Assembly: GCA_016210545.1 (NCBI GenBank) | Contig: JACQTY010000246.1 | Location: 1 to 47,412 of the forward strand | Direction: 5' to 3' | Length of the DNA stretch: 47,412 bases | DNA from: Chloroflexota bacterium | GTDB lineage: Bacteria; Chloroflexota; Dehalococcoidia; JACVQG01 | Shown: piece after piece, positions 1 through 7,277 of the stretch | How positions within the stretch are numbered: position 1 is the first letter of the stretch | Layout of the letters: each line of letters starts with the position of its first letter | Made by a program: the position numbers and the translations under genes | The notes under the pieces: generated by a model | Seen by the model: only the letters and a program-made list of their open reading frames with translations | The model's database searches: none | Told to the model about the DNA's origin: nothing

Positions 1-90
1 CAGATGTTATGAGAGGAGTCTTGGACGTCCGCATATGGTGGGGAAACAACTTCGTCCAATCCCTCGCTTATCCCCTAAACGACTTCCCAA

Positions 91-129
91 GAGTTCACTT
101 TTGAACCTTAAAGGAGTTCACTTTTCAAC
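91..129. repeat. Direct repeat upstream of the ccm promoter
   Basis: GAGTTCACTTTTGAAC (91-106) and GAGTTCACTTTTCAAC (114-129) are two 16-bp copies differing at one base, with a 23-bp period, just upstream of the -35 box at 148. The first copy contains the dyad GTTCA-CTTT-TGAAC. The block is flanked by TTCCCAA on both sides. Position and spacing (about two helical turns) suggest a regulator binding site for the ccm operon; the regulator is unknown. Confidence 0.5.
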
Positions 130-147
130 TTTTCCCAACAAAACGCC

Positions 148-176
148 TTGACAGCATTCCTGTGATATGCCATAAT
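148..176 (+). promoter_or_regulatory. Sigma-70-type promoter P1 of the ccm operon
   Basis: The -35 box TTGACA (148-153), a 17-bp spacer and the -10 box CATAAT (171-176) make a near-consensus housekeeping promoter. Transcription would start near 183, exactly where a 21-bp palindrome begins, so repression by a protein bound at the start site is plausible. Confidence 0.7.
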
Positions 177-182
177 TGTCGC

Positions 183-203
183 GTATGCCCCCAGGGGGCA
201 TAC
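183..203. promoter_or_regulatory. 21-bp perfect palindrome over the P1 start site
   Basis: GTATGCCCCC (183-192), a central A (193) and GGGGGCATAC (194-203) form a perfect dyad with 10-bp arms. A one-base centre is too tight for an ideal RNA hairpin, which favours a DNA operator for a dimeric repressor. It overlaps the predicted transcription start of P1 and lies upstream of P2. Confidence 0.5.
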
Positions 204-237
204 TGATCAAATTCAGCCATCCTTTGAGACCGGCTAT

Positions 238-266
238 TTTACTTCTGCATCTGCGCAGGGTATAAT
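238..266 (+). promoter_or_regulatory. Second promoter P2 of the ccm operon
   Basis: The -35-like box TTTACT (238-243), a 17-bp spacer and a perfect -10 box TATAAT (261-266) give a predicted start near 273, about 30 nt before the ccmE start. The -35 matches 4 of 6 positions. Together with P1 this makes a tandem promoter region. Confidence 0.5.
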
Positions 267-305
267 TGTGATGGAACTCACAAATATCTTCCGGGGAGGC
301 GAAGC

Positions 306-698
306 TTGCTGAAAAAGAAGAAGTTCTGGATCGCTGGCGTGGTACTGGCCATCGCTATGGGCGCCCTTGTCTACAATAGCGTGGCCGGGTCTTCTGTCTA
401 CTACTACACCGTCAACGAGCTTAAGGCACAGCCTGTTTCGCCAGACGGACAGGATGTCAGGGTCAACGGCATAGTCACCACCGGCCCCATAGAATGGAAC
501 GCACAGGCCAGGACTACAAGCTTTACGATGCAAGATAAGGACGGCGCGGAGACTCTCTTTGTCGTCTACCAGGGTACCGTACCCGACGCCTTCAAAGCCG
601 ACGTAGAGGTAGTGGTAAGGGGAAAGCTGGACTCCAAAGGCGTCTTCCGTGCCAATGAGCTTCTGGCCAAATGCGCCTCAAAATACACCCCTAAATAA
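306..698 (+). CDS. ccmE: CcmE, cytochrome c-type biogenesis heme chaperone (Cys variant)
   Basis: 130 aa. CcmE is the periplasmic heme chaperone that binds heme covalently and hands it to CcmF for attachment to apocytochrome c. An N-terminal membrane anchor (about residues 8-28) precedes the OB-fold domain. The heme-binding motif near the C-terminus is C123-x3-Y127 (CASKY), not the H-x3-Y of proteobacterial CcmE. The C-x3-Y form is known from archaea and Desulfovibrio and goes with the reduced 'system I*'. The TTG start at 306 is supported by GGGGAGG at 293-299. It is the first gene of the operon, and ccmF follows after 21 nt. Family assignment is firm; covalent heme binding by the Cys is inferred from the family. 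Confidence 0.88.
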   Translation: MLKKKKFWIAGVVLAIAMGALVYNSVAGSSVYYYTVNELKAQPVSPDGQDVRVNGIVTTGPIEWNAQARTTSFTMQDKDGAETLFVVYQGTVPDAFKADVEVVVRGKLDSKGVFRANELLAKCASKYTPK

Positions 699-719
699 CG
701 GCGATCTCGAAAGGGGAAC

Positions 720-2681
720 ATGGCAAGCCTAGGTAGCCTCGCGCTATTTCTGACCTTAGCAGTTTCTATTTATGCCACGGTAGTTTCCTGGTTGGGCGGA
801 CGGACGGGACGCCTGGAGTTGGTGGCCAGCGCCCGCAACGCGATCTTCGCCATCGCGGGACTCACCAGCCTCGCTACCTTCCTTCTTCTGTACGCCTTCC
901 TTACCCACGACTTCAGGATCGAATACGTGGCCCTGTACAGCAGCCGGGACATGTCACCCACGTATGTAATCGCTTCCTTGTGGGCGGGCAGCGAAGGCTC
1001 GCTCCTTTTCTGGGCCTGGACGATGTCTATCTTTGCCAGCATCCTCGCCTTCCATAACCGCAATCTAACCAATCCGCTGATACCTTATGTTTTTGCCGTT
1101 GTGATGACTGTGCAAGCTTTCTTTTCCGTTTTGATGGCCTTCGTCACTAACCCATTCCAAACGGTCCCTTTCCCACCACCCGACGGCCGGGGACTCAACC
1201 CTCTCCTGGAGAACATGGGCATGTTCTTTCACCCGCCCACGCTGCTGCTGGGCTACATGGGATTCACCATACCCTTTGCCTTCGCCATCGCCGCCATGGC
1301 CACCAGGCGATTGAGTAGTGAATGGCTAACCAGCATCCGGCGGTGGACCCTGATAGCCTGGCTTTTCCTGGGCGTGGGCAATATCCTGGGGATGCAGTGG
1401 GCTTACGTGGAGCTGGGGTGGGGCGGCTTCTGGGGCTGGGACCCGGTGGAGAACGCCAGCTTCATGCCCTGGCTTGCGGCTACCGCCTTCCTTCATTCCG
1501 TCATGATCCAGAAGCGCCGGGGCATGCTGAAGATATGGAACATAGTCCTCATCATCATCACCTTCAACCTGTCCATCTTCGGGACCTTCCTTACCCGGAG
1601 CGGCGTTCTTTCATCAGTGCACTCCTTCGGCCAGTCGGCGCTGGGGCCGTTCTTCATAGCCTTCCTTGCTGTGGGACTGCTCGGCTCATTGGGGCTGCTC
1701 TATTCGCGCCGCAATTACCTGAAGAGCGAAGATGAGTTGGACTCGCTGATATCGCGGGAAAGCTCTTTCCTGTTTAACAACCTTATCCTGGTCGGCGCCA
1801 CCTTTGCCACTTTCCTCGGAGTGATCTTCCCCCTAATATCGGAGGCGACCAGAGGGGTCAAGATCACGGTTGGGCCTCCCTTTTATAACCAGGTAAACGG
1901 CCCTATCTTCATGTTTCTTCTGCTGCTCATGGGCATTTGTCCACTCATTGGATGGCGGCGCGCCTCGCGGGCCAACCTGCTGAGAAACTTCCTCTATCCC
2001 TCCATAGCAGGCGTGGTCGTGGCAGTGGCCATGATAGCGGTGGGGCTGAGGCAAACATGGTCGGTGATCGCCATCTCCACTTCCGCGTTTGTCCTGAGCA
2101 CCATATTGCTGGAGTGGTTCCGGGGCGTGCGGGCGCGGCGCCACACCAGACAGGAGAACTACTTCCATGCCTTCATAAGGCTTGTCCTGAGCAACCGGCC
2201 GCGGTACGGCGGCTACATAGTCCACCTGGGCATCATCATCCTGGCCTTCAGTATCGCGGGCACAATGGGCTACAACACATCCAAAGAGGTCAGTATCAAG
2301 CCCGGAGAAAGCTTAAGCATCGGGAAATACACGTTGCGCTACGATAGCATGTCCCAGTATAAAACGGCAAGAAAAGATGTAGTGGTCGCCAACCTAACGG
2401 TATTCAACGCAGGGGAACGGATAGGCACGATGTCGCCCGAGAAGTTCACTCCTATCTATTACAATCAGGACGTAACGGAAGTGGCAATCCGCAGCAACCT
2501 GGAGGAAGACCTCTATGTTATCCTCATGGGCTGGGACCGAATAGGAGGCGTCACCGCTTTCAAGGTCATCATTAACCCTTTGATGGCGTGGATGTGGATA
2601 GGTAGCATAGTGCTGGTTGGCGGCGGCATCTTCGCGCTTTGGCCTGAGCGCGGGAGAAGGCCCGTTAGGCGGGGGACCTAA
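720..2681 (+). CDS. ccmF: CcmF, cytochrome c heme lyase subunit
   Basis: 653 aa, about the usual length of CcmF. A multipass membrane protein that joins heme, delivered by CcmE, to the CxxCH motif of apocytochromes. The WWD heme-binding signature is clear at about residues 227-246 (WGGFWGWDPVENASFMPW). The FFHPPTLLLGY segment near residue 170 and further polar loop histidines fit the family. A long non-membrane domain (about residues 520-620) precedes the last helix. The ATG at 720 is preceded by GAAAGGGG. In the E. coli system CcmF works with CcmH; no CcmH is encoded here, which fits a Cys-type CcmE system. Very confident. Confidence 0.95.
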   Translation: MASLGSLALFLTLAVSIYATVVSWLGGRTGRLELVASARNAIFAIAGLTSLATFLLLYAFLTHDFRIEYVALYSSRDMSPTYVIASLWAGSEGSLLFWAWTMSIFASILAFHNRNLTNPLIPYVFAVVMTVQAFFSVLMAFVTNPFQTVPFPPPDGRGLNPLLENMGMFFHPPTLLLGYMGFTIPFAFAIAAMATRRLSSEWLTSIRRWTLIAWLFLGVGNILGMQWAYVELGWGGFWGWDPVENASFMPWLAATAFLHSVMIQKRRGMLKIWNIVLIIITFNLSIFGTFLTRSGVLSSVHSFGQSALGPFFIAFLAVGLLGSLGLLYSRRNYLKSEDELDSLISRESSFLFNNLILVGATFATFLGVIFPLISEATRGVKITVGPPFYNQVNGPIFMFLLLLMGICPLIGWRRASRANLLRNFLYPSIAGVVVAVAMIAVGLRQTWSVIAISTSAFVLSTILLEWFRGVRARRHTRQENYFHAFIRLVLSNRPRYGGYIVHLGIIILAFSIAGTMGYNTSKEVSIKPGESLSIGKYTLRYDSMSQYKTARKDVVVANLTVFNAGERIGTMSPEKFTPIYYNQDVTEVAIRSNLEEDLYVILMGWDRIGGVTAFKVIINPLMAWMWIGSIVLVGGGIFALWPERGRRPVRRGT

Positions 2682-2752
2682 TCCGGAGGCCGTACTGGGG
2701 CGCGCTGGAAGCGCTGGCCCCCCACCGGGCGACGTCCCGCCAGGTCAGCACA

Positions 2753-2774
2753 CCGACTCTCGAAAGCGAGTCGG
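2753..2774 (+). other. Small hairpin between ccmF and the CcmI-like gene
   Basis: CCGACTC (2753-2759) and GAGTCGG (2768-2774) form a 7-bp stem with an 8-nt loop in the 123-nt gap between the two genes. There is no T-run, so it is unlikely to be a strong terminator. It may set relative expression or mRNA stability. Confidence 0.3.
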
Positions 2775-2804
2775 GGCGGAGTTAAAGGAATACGGAGACA
2801 AACT

Positions 2805-3404
2805 GTGACAGTCGTACTGGCTTTGCTTATTATCGCAGTCGTGGGTTTCGTGGTCGTTTTTCCCCTGCGGAAGACCAGGCCTTCCCCTAAGGTGGCCAAG
2901 ACGGGTCCGGACGATGAACTCGTGTCCCGGAAGGAGACAACCTTTACGGCGCTCAAGGAATTGGACTTCGACTACGCCCAGGGGAATCTGACTCCGGAGG
3001 ACCACGAGGAATTGCAGAAGAAATACAAAGACAAGGCTCTGACCCTCCTCAAGCAGATCGATCAGCAACAGACCAGACAACCGGCGTCGCGTCCATCCGA
3101 AGAGGGCATTGAGGCTGAGATACTCCGATTGCGAAAGACGGCGCGAAAGACCGAGCCGCAAAAGGCTGGGGCGGCCGGGACCGCCCCATCAAGCACGCGG
3201 CAGCCCCGGGCAACGCCCTCACCCCAGGCAAAGTCCCCTTGCCCGAAATGTCACTCTCAGATTCCGGTGTCAGCCAAATATTGCCCGTACTGTGGGTCTG
3301 CCTTGAAACCCGCAGTCTGCGCGAAGTGTTCCACACCTTACACGCCAGGGCAACGGTTCTGCTCCCAGTGCGGCGCCACCCTCACGGAGGAAAAGGGCAA
3401 ATGA
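2805..3404 (+). CDS. CcmI-like membrane protein with two C-terminal zinc ribbons
   Basis: 199 aa. One N-terminal membrane helix (residues 3-21) is followed by a charged helical module (about 41-86) with the pattern LDFDYAQGNLTPEDHEEL, resembling the N-terminal cytoplasmic part of CcmI/CycH. A low-complexity linker (90-143) leads to two CxxC-CxxC zinc ribbons: C146/C149/C160/C163 and C172/C175/C186/C189. CcmI normally has a TPR domain that holds apocytochrome; here the TPR is absent and zinc ribbons take its place. GTG start with GGAG at 2794-2797. The last codon overlaps the next gene (ATGA), so the two are translationally coupled. Its role in cytochrome maturation is inferred from location and the N-terminal module. 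Confidence 0.7.
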   Translation: MTVVLALLIIAVVGFVVVFPLRKTRPSPKVAKTGPDDELVSRKETTFTALKELDFDYAQGNLTPEDHEELQKKYKDKALTLLKQIDQQQTRQPASRPSEEGIEAEILRLRKTARKTEPQKAGAAGTAPSSTRQPRATPSPQAKSPCPKCHSQIPVSAKYCPYCGSALKPAVCAKCSTPYTPGQRFCSQCGATLTEEKGK

Positions 3405-4561
3405 GCAAACTGAGGCTGCATCTGAGCCTGTTCTTCTCCCTGGCCCTGCTTCCCCTCATGCCCATTACGGCAATGGCCCAGGCCACAGAACAGGGGGTCA
3501 TCCAGGGGCAGGTGGTAAACAGGACCCCCAACGGCAAGAGCGTAGCTGACATCCCCATTGAATTGAAAACCGCTGTGGAAGGTAAAGAAAAGAGCCTCGG
3601 CGCCGTCAAGACCGATGCGCAGGGTAGGTTCCGGTTCGCAGGGCTTTCTACTGAACACTCAGCCCCTTACCAGGCATCCTTGACCTACCAGGAAGCCGAC
3701 TACTTCAGTGATGTCCTGATGTTCGCCCCGGGGGAGGCCAGTAAGAGCATAGAACTCCCCGTCTGGGATGCCACTGAGGTCGACCCCGGTATAAGGGTGA
3801 CCGCAGCCCACGTGATAGTGCAGTTCGACGGGGTCGACCTGAAGGTGACCGAGTACTATCGCATTGAAAACCCCGGAGACAAGACGTACGTCGGGTCGAA
3901 ACTGGTGCAGCAGTTGGGCAAGAAAGAGACGCTGCGCTTCTCCCTCCCCCCGGATGTCCAGGTGGAGCAACTCGCCCTGGGCTTGATGGACTGCTGTGTA
4001 GCCTTCGAGAACGACTACCTCATAGATACGATTGGGGTAGAGCCGGGCGTCAAGGAGATCGCCTTTGTATACCTGTCCGCTTTCAACTCTCCCAAACACG
4101 TTTTGCCCATCGTGGCGAACCTGCCTACCGACACGCTGAGCCTGGTCGTTGAAGACAAAGGCGTCCGGGTATCGAGCCCGCAACTATCCGCGCCGCAATC
4201 GATGAAGATTGAAGACATGCCAGTCCTGGTGCTCAGCACAGGCAACCTGAAGAAAGGCCAGACCATCCAGGCCACTCTTGCCGCTCCATCCTCGCCCAGC
4301 CCGGTCAAAGACCTGCGGTGGATCGGCATCGGGCTGATGGTCATAGCCCTCGGCTTCGGCATCGCCTATCCCTTGATGCGAAGGAGAGCCTCCGCTGTGC
4401 CCACAGAGACGCCGGCTGGTAACGAACGACAACAGCTTCTGGAGGATGTCGCCCGGCTGGACGATTCCTACGAGGCCGGCCAGATAACAGAAGACGACTA
4501 TCGTACGCTGCGCTCCGACAAGATGGCGCGGCTTATGGAATTGGCGCGGCAAAAACAGTAG
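3401..4561 (+). CDS. Exported protein with carboxypeptidase regulatory-like domain and a C-terminal membrane anchor
   Basis: 386 aa from the ATG at 3401 (GGAGG at 3386-3390, overlapping the previous stop). A signal peptide (1-25) precedes a CarboxypepD_reg/Cna-B-like beta domain (about 30-110; DIPIELKT...VKTDAQGRFRFAGL). A second beta-rich region runs to about 300, then a membrane helix (about 307-325) and a cytoplasmic tail. That tail repeats the helical module of the preceding protein (LDDSYEAGQITEDDYRTL). It sits inside the ccm operon between the CcmI-like gene and ccmA, and may hold apocytochrome on the outer face of the membrane. No closely matching named family was recognised. Confidence 0.65.
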   Translation: MSKLRLHLSLFFSLALLPLMPITAMAQATEQGVIQGQVVNRTPNGKSVADIPIELKTAVEGKEKSLGAVKTDAQGRFRFAGLSTEHSAPYQASLTYQEADYFSDVLMFAPGEASKSIELPVWDATEVDPGIRVTAAHVIVQFDGVDLKVTEYYRIENPGDKTYVGSKLVQQLGKKETLRFSLPPDVQVEQLALGLMDCCVAFENDYLIDTIGVEPGVKEIAFVYLSAFNSPKHVLPIVANLPTDTLSLVVEDKGVRVSSPQLSAPQSMKIEDMPVLVLSTGNLKKGQTIQATLAAPSSPSPVKDLRWIGIGLMVIALGFGIAYPLMRRRASAVPTETPAGNERQQLLEDVARLDDSYEAGQITEDDYRTLRSDKMARLMELARQKQ

Positions 4562-4570
4562 AATGAAGTT

Positions 4571-5299
4571 GTGACTGAAGGGCCATCTTCTAAGTGGGCG
4601 GTTGAGCTGGACGGGTTGGTCAAGAGCTTTGGCTCTCAGCCCGTTTTGCGAGGTGTTGAACTGAGGGTCAGGGAAGGCGATTTCCTGACTATCTTCGGCC
4701 CCAACGGCGCCGGCAAGACGACTTTACTCCGCGTCCTGGCCACTTTCATGCGCCCCAACAGGGGCAGTGGAAAGATAGCCGGCTTTGACATCACCAAACA
4801 GGCCACGGAGATCCGCCGACGTCTGGGCCTGGTAAGCCACGATAACCTCCTCTATGACAACCTCAGCGGCTACGAGAACCTGAAGTTCTATGGCCGCATG
4901 TATGACGTCCCCCGCCTGGAAAGCCGAATTGCAGAGATAGTCAATCAGGTCGGCATGGAGGCTCGCCTGCACCAGCGAGTGGGGACCCTCTCCCACGGCC
5001 AGAAGAAACGTATCGCCATCGCCCGGGCGATGATCCACAGGCCCTCCATCGTACTCCTCGATGAACCCGAGACCGGCCTCGACCAGGAGGCCATTGCCAT
5101 GCTCACCGGGATATTGGACTCCCTGGGACCCCGGCGGACAGTAATCATGACCACCCACAACATCGGCCAGGGGTTGAAGCTAGCCAACGAGGTGGGCATT
5201 CTGGTACGGGGCAAGATCGTCTTCCAGGGACCCAAGCCTACCGAGGACCCGGCTGCTTTCTCCGACGTCTACTACCACTACGTGGAGGCCCACCGTTGA
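4571..5299 (+). CDS. ccmA: CcmA, heme exporter ATPase
   Basis: 242 aa ABC ATPase with Walker A GPNGAGKTT (residues 43-51), signature LSHGQKKR, Walker B IVLLDEPE and a switch His in MTTHN. With CcmB it forms the CcmAB transporter, which uses ATP to release heme-loaded CcmE from its complex. GTG start. The stop overlaps the ccmB start, typical of tight coupling. The assignment as CcmA rather than another export ATPase rests on the following ccmB and the operon context. Confidence 0.9.
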   Translation: MTEGPSSKWAVELDGLVKSFGSQPVLRGVELRVREGDFLTIFGPNGAGKTTLLRVLATFMRPNRGSGKIAGFDITKQATEIRRRLGLVSHDNLLYDNLSGYENLKFYGRMYDVPRLESRIAEIVNQVGMEARLHQRVGTLSHGQKKRIAIARAMIHRPSIVLLDEPETGLDQEAIAMLTGILDSLGPRRTVIMTTHNIGQGLKLANEVGILVRGKIVFQGPKPTEDPAAFSDVYYHYVEAHR

Positions 5300-5970
5300 G
5301 GGGATTTGGGGGCAAGGTCTTCGCCATGCTGGCAAAGGACCTGCTACTGGAGTTCAGGGCGCGGGAGATCGTCGTATCCCTTCTGGTCTTCGCCCTGCTG
5401 ACCATAATCATCTTCAGCTTCGCCTTCGAGCCGGGACCGGACCGCATCGGCATTGTAGCGCCGGGCGTCCTGTGGGTAGCCTTCACCTTTGCCGGCGTCC
5501 TCGGACTCAACCGCGCTTTCGTCCAGGAGAAAGACAGCGGCTGCCTTCAGGGACTAATGTTATGTCCGGTTGATAGAGAGGCGATCTATTTCGGCAAGAT
5601 GTTGGCCAGCTTCATCTTTATGTTCATCATGGAGATCATCATCATGCCCGTGTTCTCCATTTTCCTCAACCTGCCCATATTCATGCCCTGGCTCTTGCTC
5701 ATTGCCTTTCTGGCGACCATTGGCTTTGTGGCCGTGGGCACCATATTCTCGGCGATAGCAGTGAACACGAAGGCCAGAGACTTGATGCTGCCGCTCCTCT
5801 TCTTTCCAGTCGTGGTGCCGGTGTTAATCGCCGCGGTGAAAAGCTCTGCAATAGTGCTCGCCGGTTCTTCACTGGACGACCTATGGCCCTGGCTGCAGAT
5901 GATCGCAGCCTTCGACGCCATCTTCCTCGTTATCTCGGCGCTCATATTCCAGTACGCTCTGGAGGAATAG
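5296..5970 (+). CDS. ccmB: CcmB, heme exporter membrane subunit
   Basis: 224 aa with about six membrane helices and the usual CcmB opening (LAKDLLLEFRAREIVVSLLVFALL). It is the membrane partner of CcmA. The start at 5296 is TTG inside the ccmA stop (TTGA overlap); an ATG at 5326 is the alternative. In most genomes ccmC follows directly; here the operon stops and the next 495 nt hold no gene. Confidence 0.9.
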   Translation: MRGFGGKVFAMLAKDLLLEFRAREIVVSLLVFALLTIIIFSFAFEPGPDRIGIVAPGVLWVAFTFAGVLGLNRAFVQEKDSGCLQGLMLCPVDREAIYFGKMLASFIFMFIMEIIIMPVFSIFLNLPIFMPWLLLIAFLATIGFVAVGTIFSAIAVNTKARDLMLPLLFFPVVVPVLIAAVKSSAIVLAGSSLDDLWPWLQMIAAFDAIFLVISALIFQYALEE

Positions 5971-5995
5971 GTCCACAGAGCACAAAACGACGGAG

Positions 5996-6021
5996 GTAGG
6001 GGCGAACCCACGTGTTCGCCC
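5996..6021. repeat. GTAGGGGCGA-type short inverted repeat, copy 1
   Basis: The sequence opens GTAGGGGCGAACC and closes with GTTCGCCC, giving a GGGCGAAC/GTTCGCCC stem. Related copies with the same GTAGGGGCGA head lie at 11135-11185 and 25065-25087, all in intergenic DNA. This makes it a small dispersed repeat family. Confidence 0.55.
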
Positions 6022-6135
6022 GACGTTTAGGCCGACACCCTTCAGCTGGCTCAGGGGGGACCATAGGTCACCTGCTCCAACAAAATGCGGTCAGAAGGCG
6101 CCGCGACACAAATCAAGCGAAGCGCCACGCAATTC

Positions 6136-6236
6136 ATCATTCCGGCCTCCGAGCCGGAATCCACCGGGCAGACCCTGCGGTGGTTCCGGATTCCAGCCGG
6201 AGTTTACCCCGCACACCGATACCGGGCTGGAATGAC
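6136..6236. repeat. Palindromic intergenic element with three hairpins
   Basis: The element begins TCATCATTCCGG and ends CTGGAATGACA, resembling the widespread 'TCATTCC...GGAATGA' bacterial intergenic repeats. Internal stems are ATTCCGGC/GCCGGAAT (6139-6160), CCACCG/CGGTGG (6161-6183) and ATTCCAGCC/GGCTGGAAT (from 6190 to about 6233). It lies outside any gene. Confidence 0.5.
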
Positions 6237-6391
6237 ACGCCCCGCCAGGACTATTTCCGCCAGAGTCTCAGATTCGTTCCCGTTTGTCCGGCCAAGATCA
6301 TGTTGGAACGAGTGGACCATGGATCGGCCCCTACAGACGAGGCGTCCTTTTGCCAAAGCGCCACTGCACGCCCGTTCCCAGGTATCCCCAT

Positions 6392-6421
6392 CTTACATCG
6401 TCCATCCAAAACGACTATAAT
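6392..6421 (+). promoter_or_regulatory. Promoter of coaX-coaBC
   Basis: The -35 box CTTACA (6392-6397), an 18-bp spacer and a perfect -10 box TATAAT (6416-6421) give a predicted start near 6428, about 38 nt before the coaX ATG. Confidence 0.55.
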
Positions 6422-6465
6422 AGCTAAGTATAAGTAGTCGTCGATCCGATGAAAAAGGGGACTGG

Positions 6466-7251
6466 ATGCTCCTAGCGATAGACATCGGAAATACCAACAT
6501 TGTAGCTGGCATATTCGAAGGAGAAAGGATCAAGGCTACGTGGCGCATTGCCACCAGCGTCCACCGCACCGCCGATGAATACGCTTCGATCCTGCTTAAC
6601 CTCTTGCCCCGTAAGGGCATCATCCCCGAACACGTCAAGAGCGCCATCCTGTGCAGCGTAGTGCCTCCCCTGGAGCCTACCTTTGAGATGATGTGCCGGA
6701 ATTACTTCGGCATTAACCCACTGATAGTCGGCGCCGGCCTGAAGACCGGGACTCGCATCGCCACCGATAACCCCCGTGAGGTGGGAGCAGACAGAGTGGT
6801 AAACACGGTAGCGGCCCATCACCTCTACGGAGGGCCGCTCATCGTCATAGACATGGGCACTGCCACCACCATCGACGCCGTCTCCAAAGAAGGCGATTAC
6901 CTGGGAGGGGCTATTGCGCCAGGCATTGAAATAGCCGCCGAAGCCCTGTTCACCCGCACAGCCAAGCTGCCACGCGTTGAACTCCAGGTACCCCGGCGGG
7001 CCATCGGACGCAACACCGTGGCATCCATGCAGTCGGGCATTGTTTTCGGATATATCGGCCTGATAGAAGCGATCGTGGCCCGCTTCCGGCAAGAGTTGGA
7101 ACAGCCGGCCCGCACCATCGCCACCGGGGGTTATTCCCAGTTGCTCGGTCAGGGAACACCCTGCATCGACGTGGTGAACATGGACCTGACCCTTGTCGGG
7201 CTGCGGCTGATCCACGACATGAACCAGCCCCATCAAGAGACGAAGGCGTAG
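6466..7251 (+). CDS. coaX: Type III pantothenate kinase CoaX
   Basis: 261 aa. CoaX phosphorylates pantothenate with ATP in the first step of coenzyme A synthesis. Type III kinases belong to the acetate/sugar kinase-Hsp70-actin superfamily. The phosphate-binding motif AIDIGNTN (residues 4-11), GADR (after NPREV) and the second motif DMGTATTID are clear. The ATG at 6466 has the weak GGGG-AC spacing common here. coaBC follows after 26 nt in the same operon, so two CoA steps are adjacent. Very confident. Confidence 0.95.
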   Translation: MLLAIDIGNTNIVAGIFEGERIKATWRIATSVHRTADEYASILLNLLPRKGIIPEHVKSAILCSVVPPLEPTFEMMCRNYFGINPLIVGAGLKTGTRIATDNPREVGADRVVNTVAAHHLYGGPLIVIDMGTATTIDAVSKEGDYLGGAIAPGIEIAAEALFTRTAKLPRVELQVPRRAIGRNTVASMQSGIVFGYIGLIEAIVARFRQELEQPARTIATGGYSQLLGQGTPCIDVVNMDLTLVGLRLIHDMNQPHQETKA

Positions 7252-7277
7252 AAGCAGGACACAAGAGGTAAGGGGAA

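Larger units (their letters stand above)
5971..6391. other. Gene-free gap after ccmB with repeat elements
   Basis: No credible gene was found. The gap holds a GTAGGGGCGA-type inverted repeat (5996-6021) and a multi-hairpin palindromic element (6136-6236). The remaining stretch to the coaX promoter shows no recognisable structure. Confidence 0.5.

Noticed and set aside
3239-3400. Upstream extension of the exported protein in the ccm operon
   Set aside because: It would overlap the zinc-ribbon coding sequence by 160 nt; the ATG at 3401 has a proper ribosome site and begins a signal peptide.
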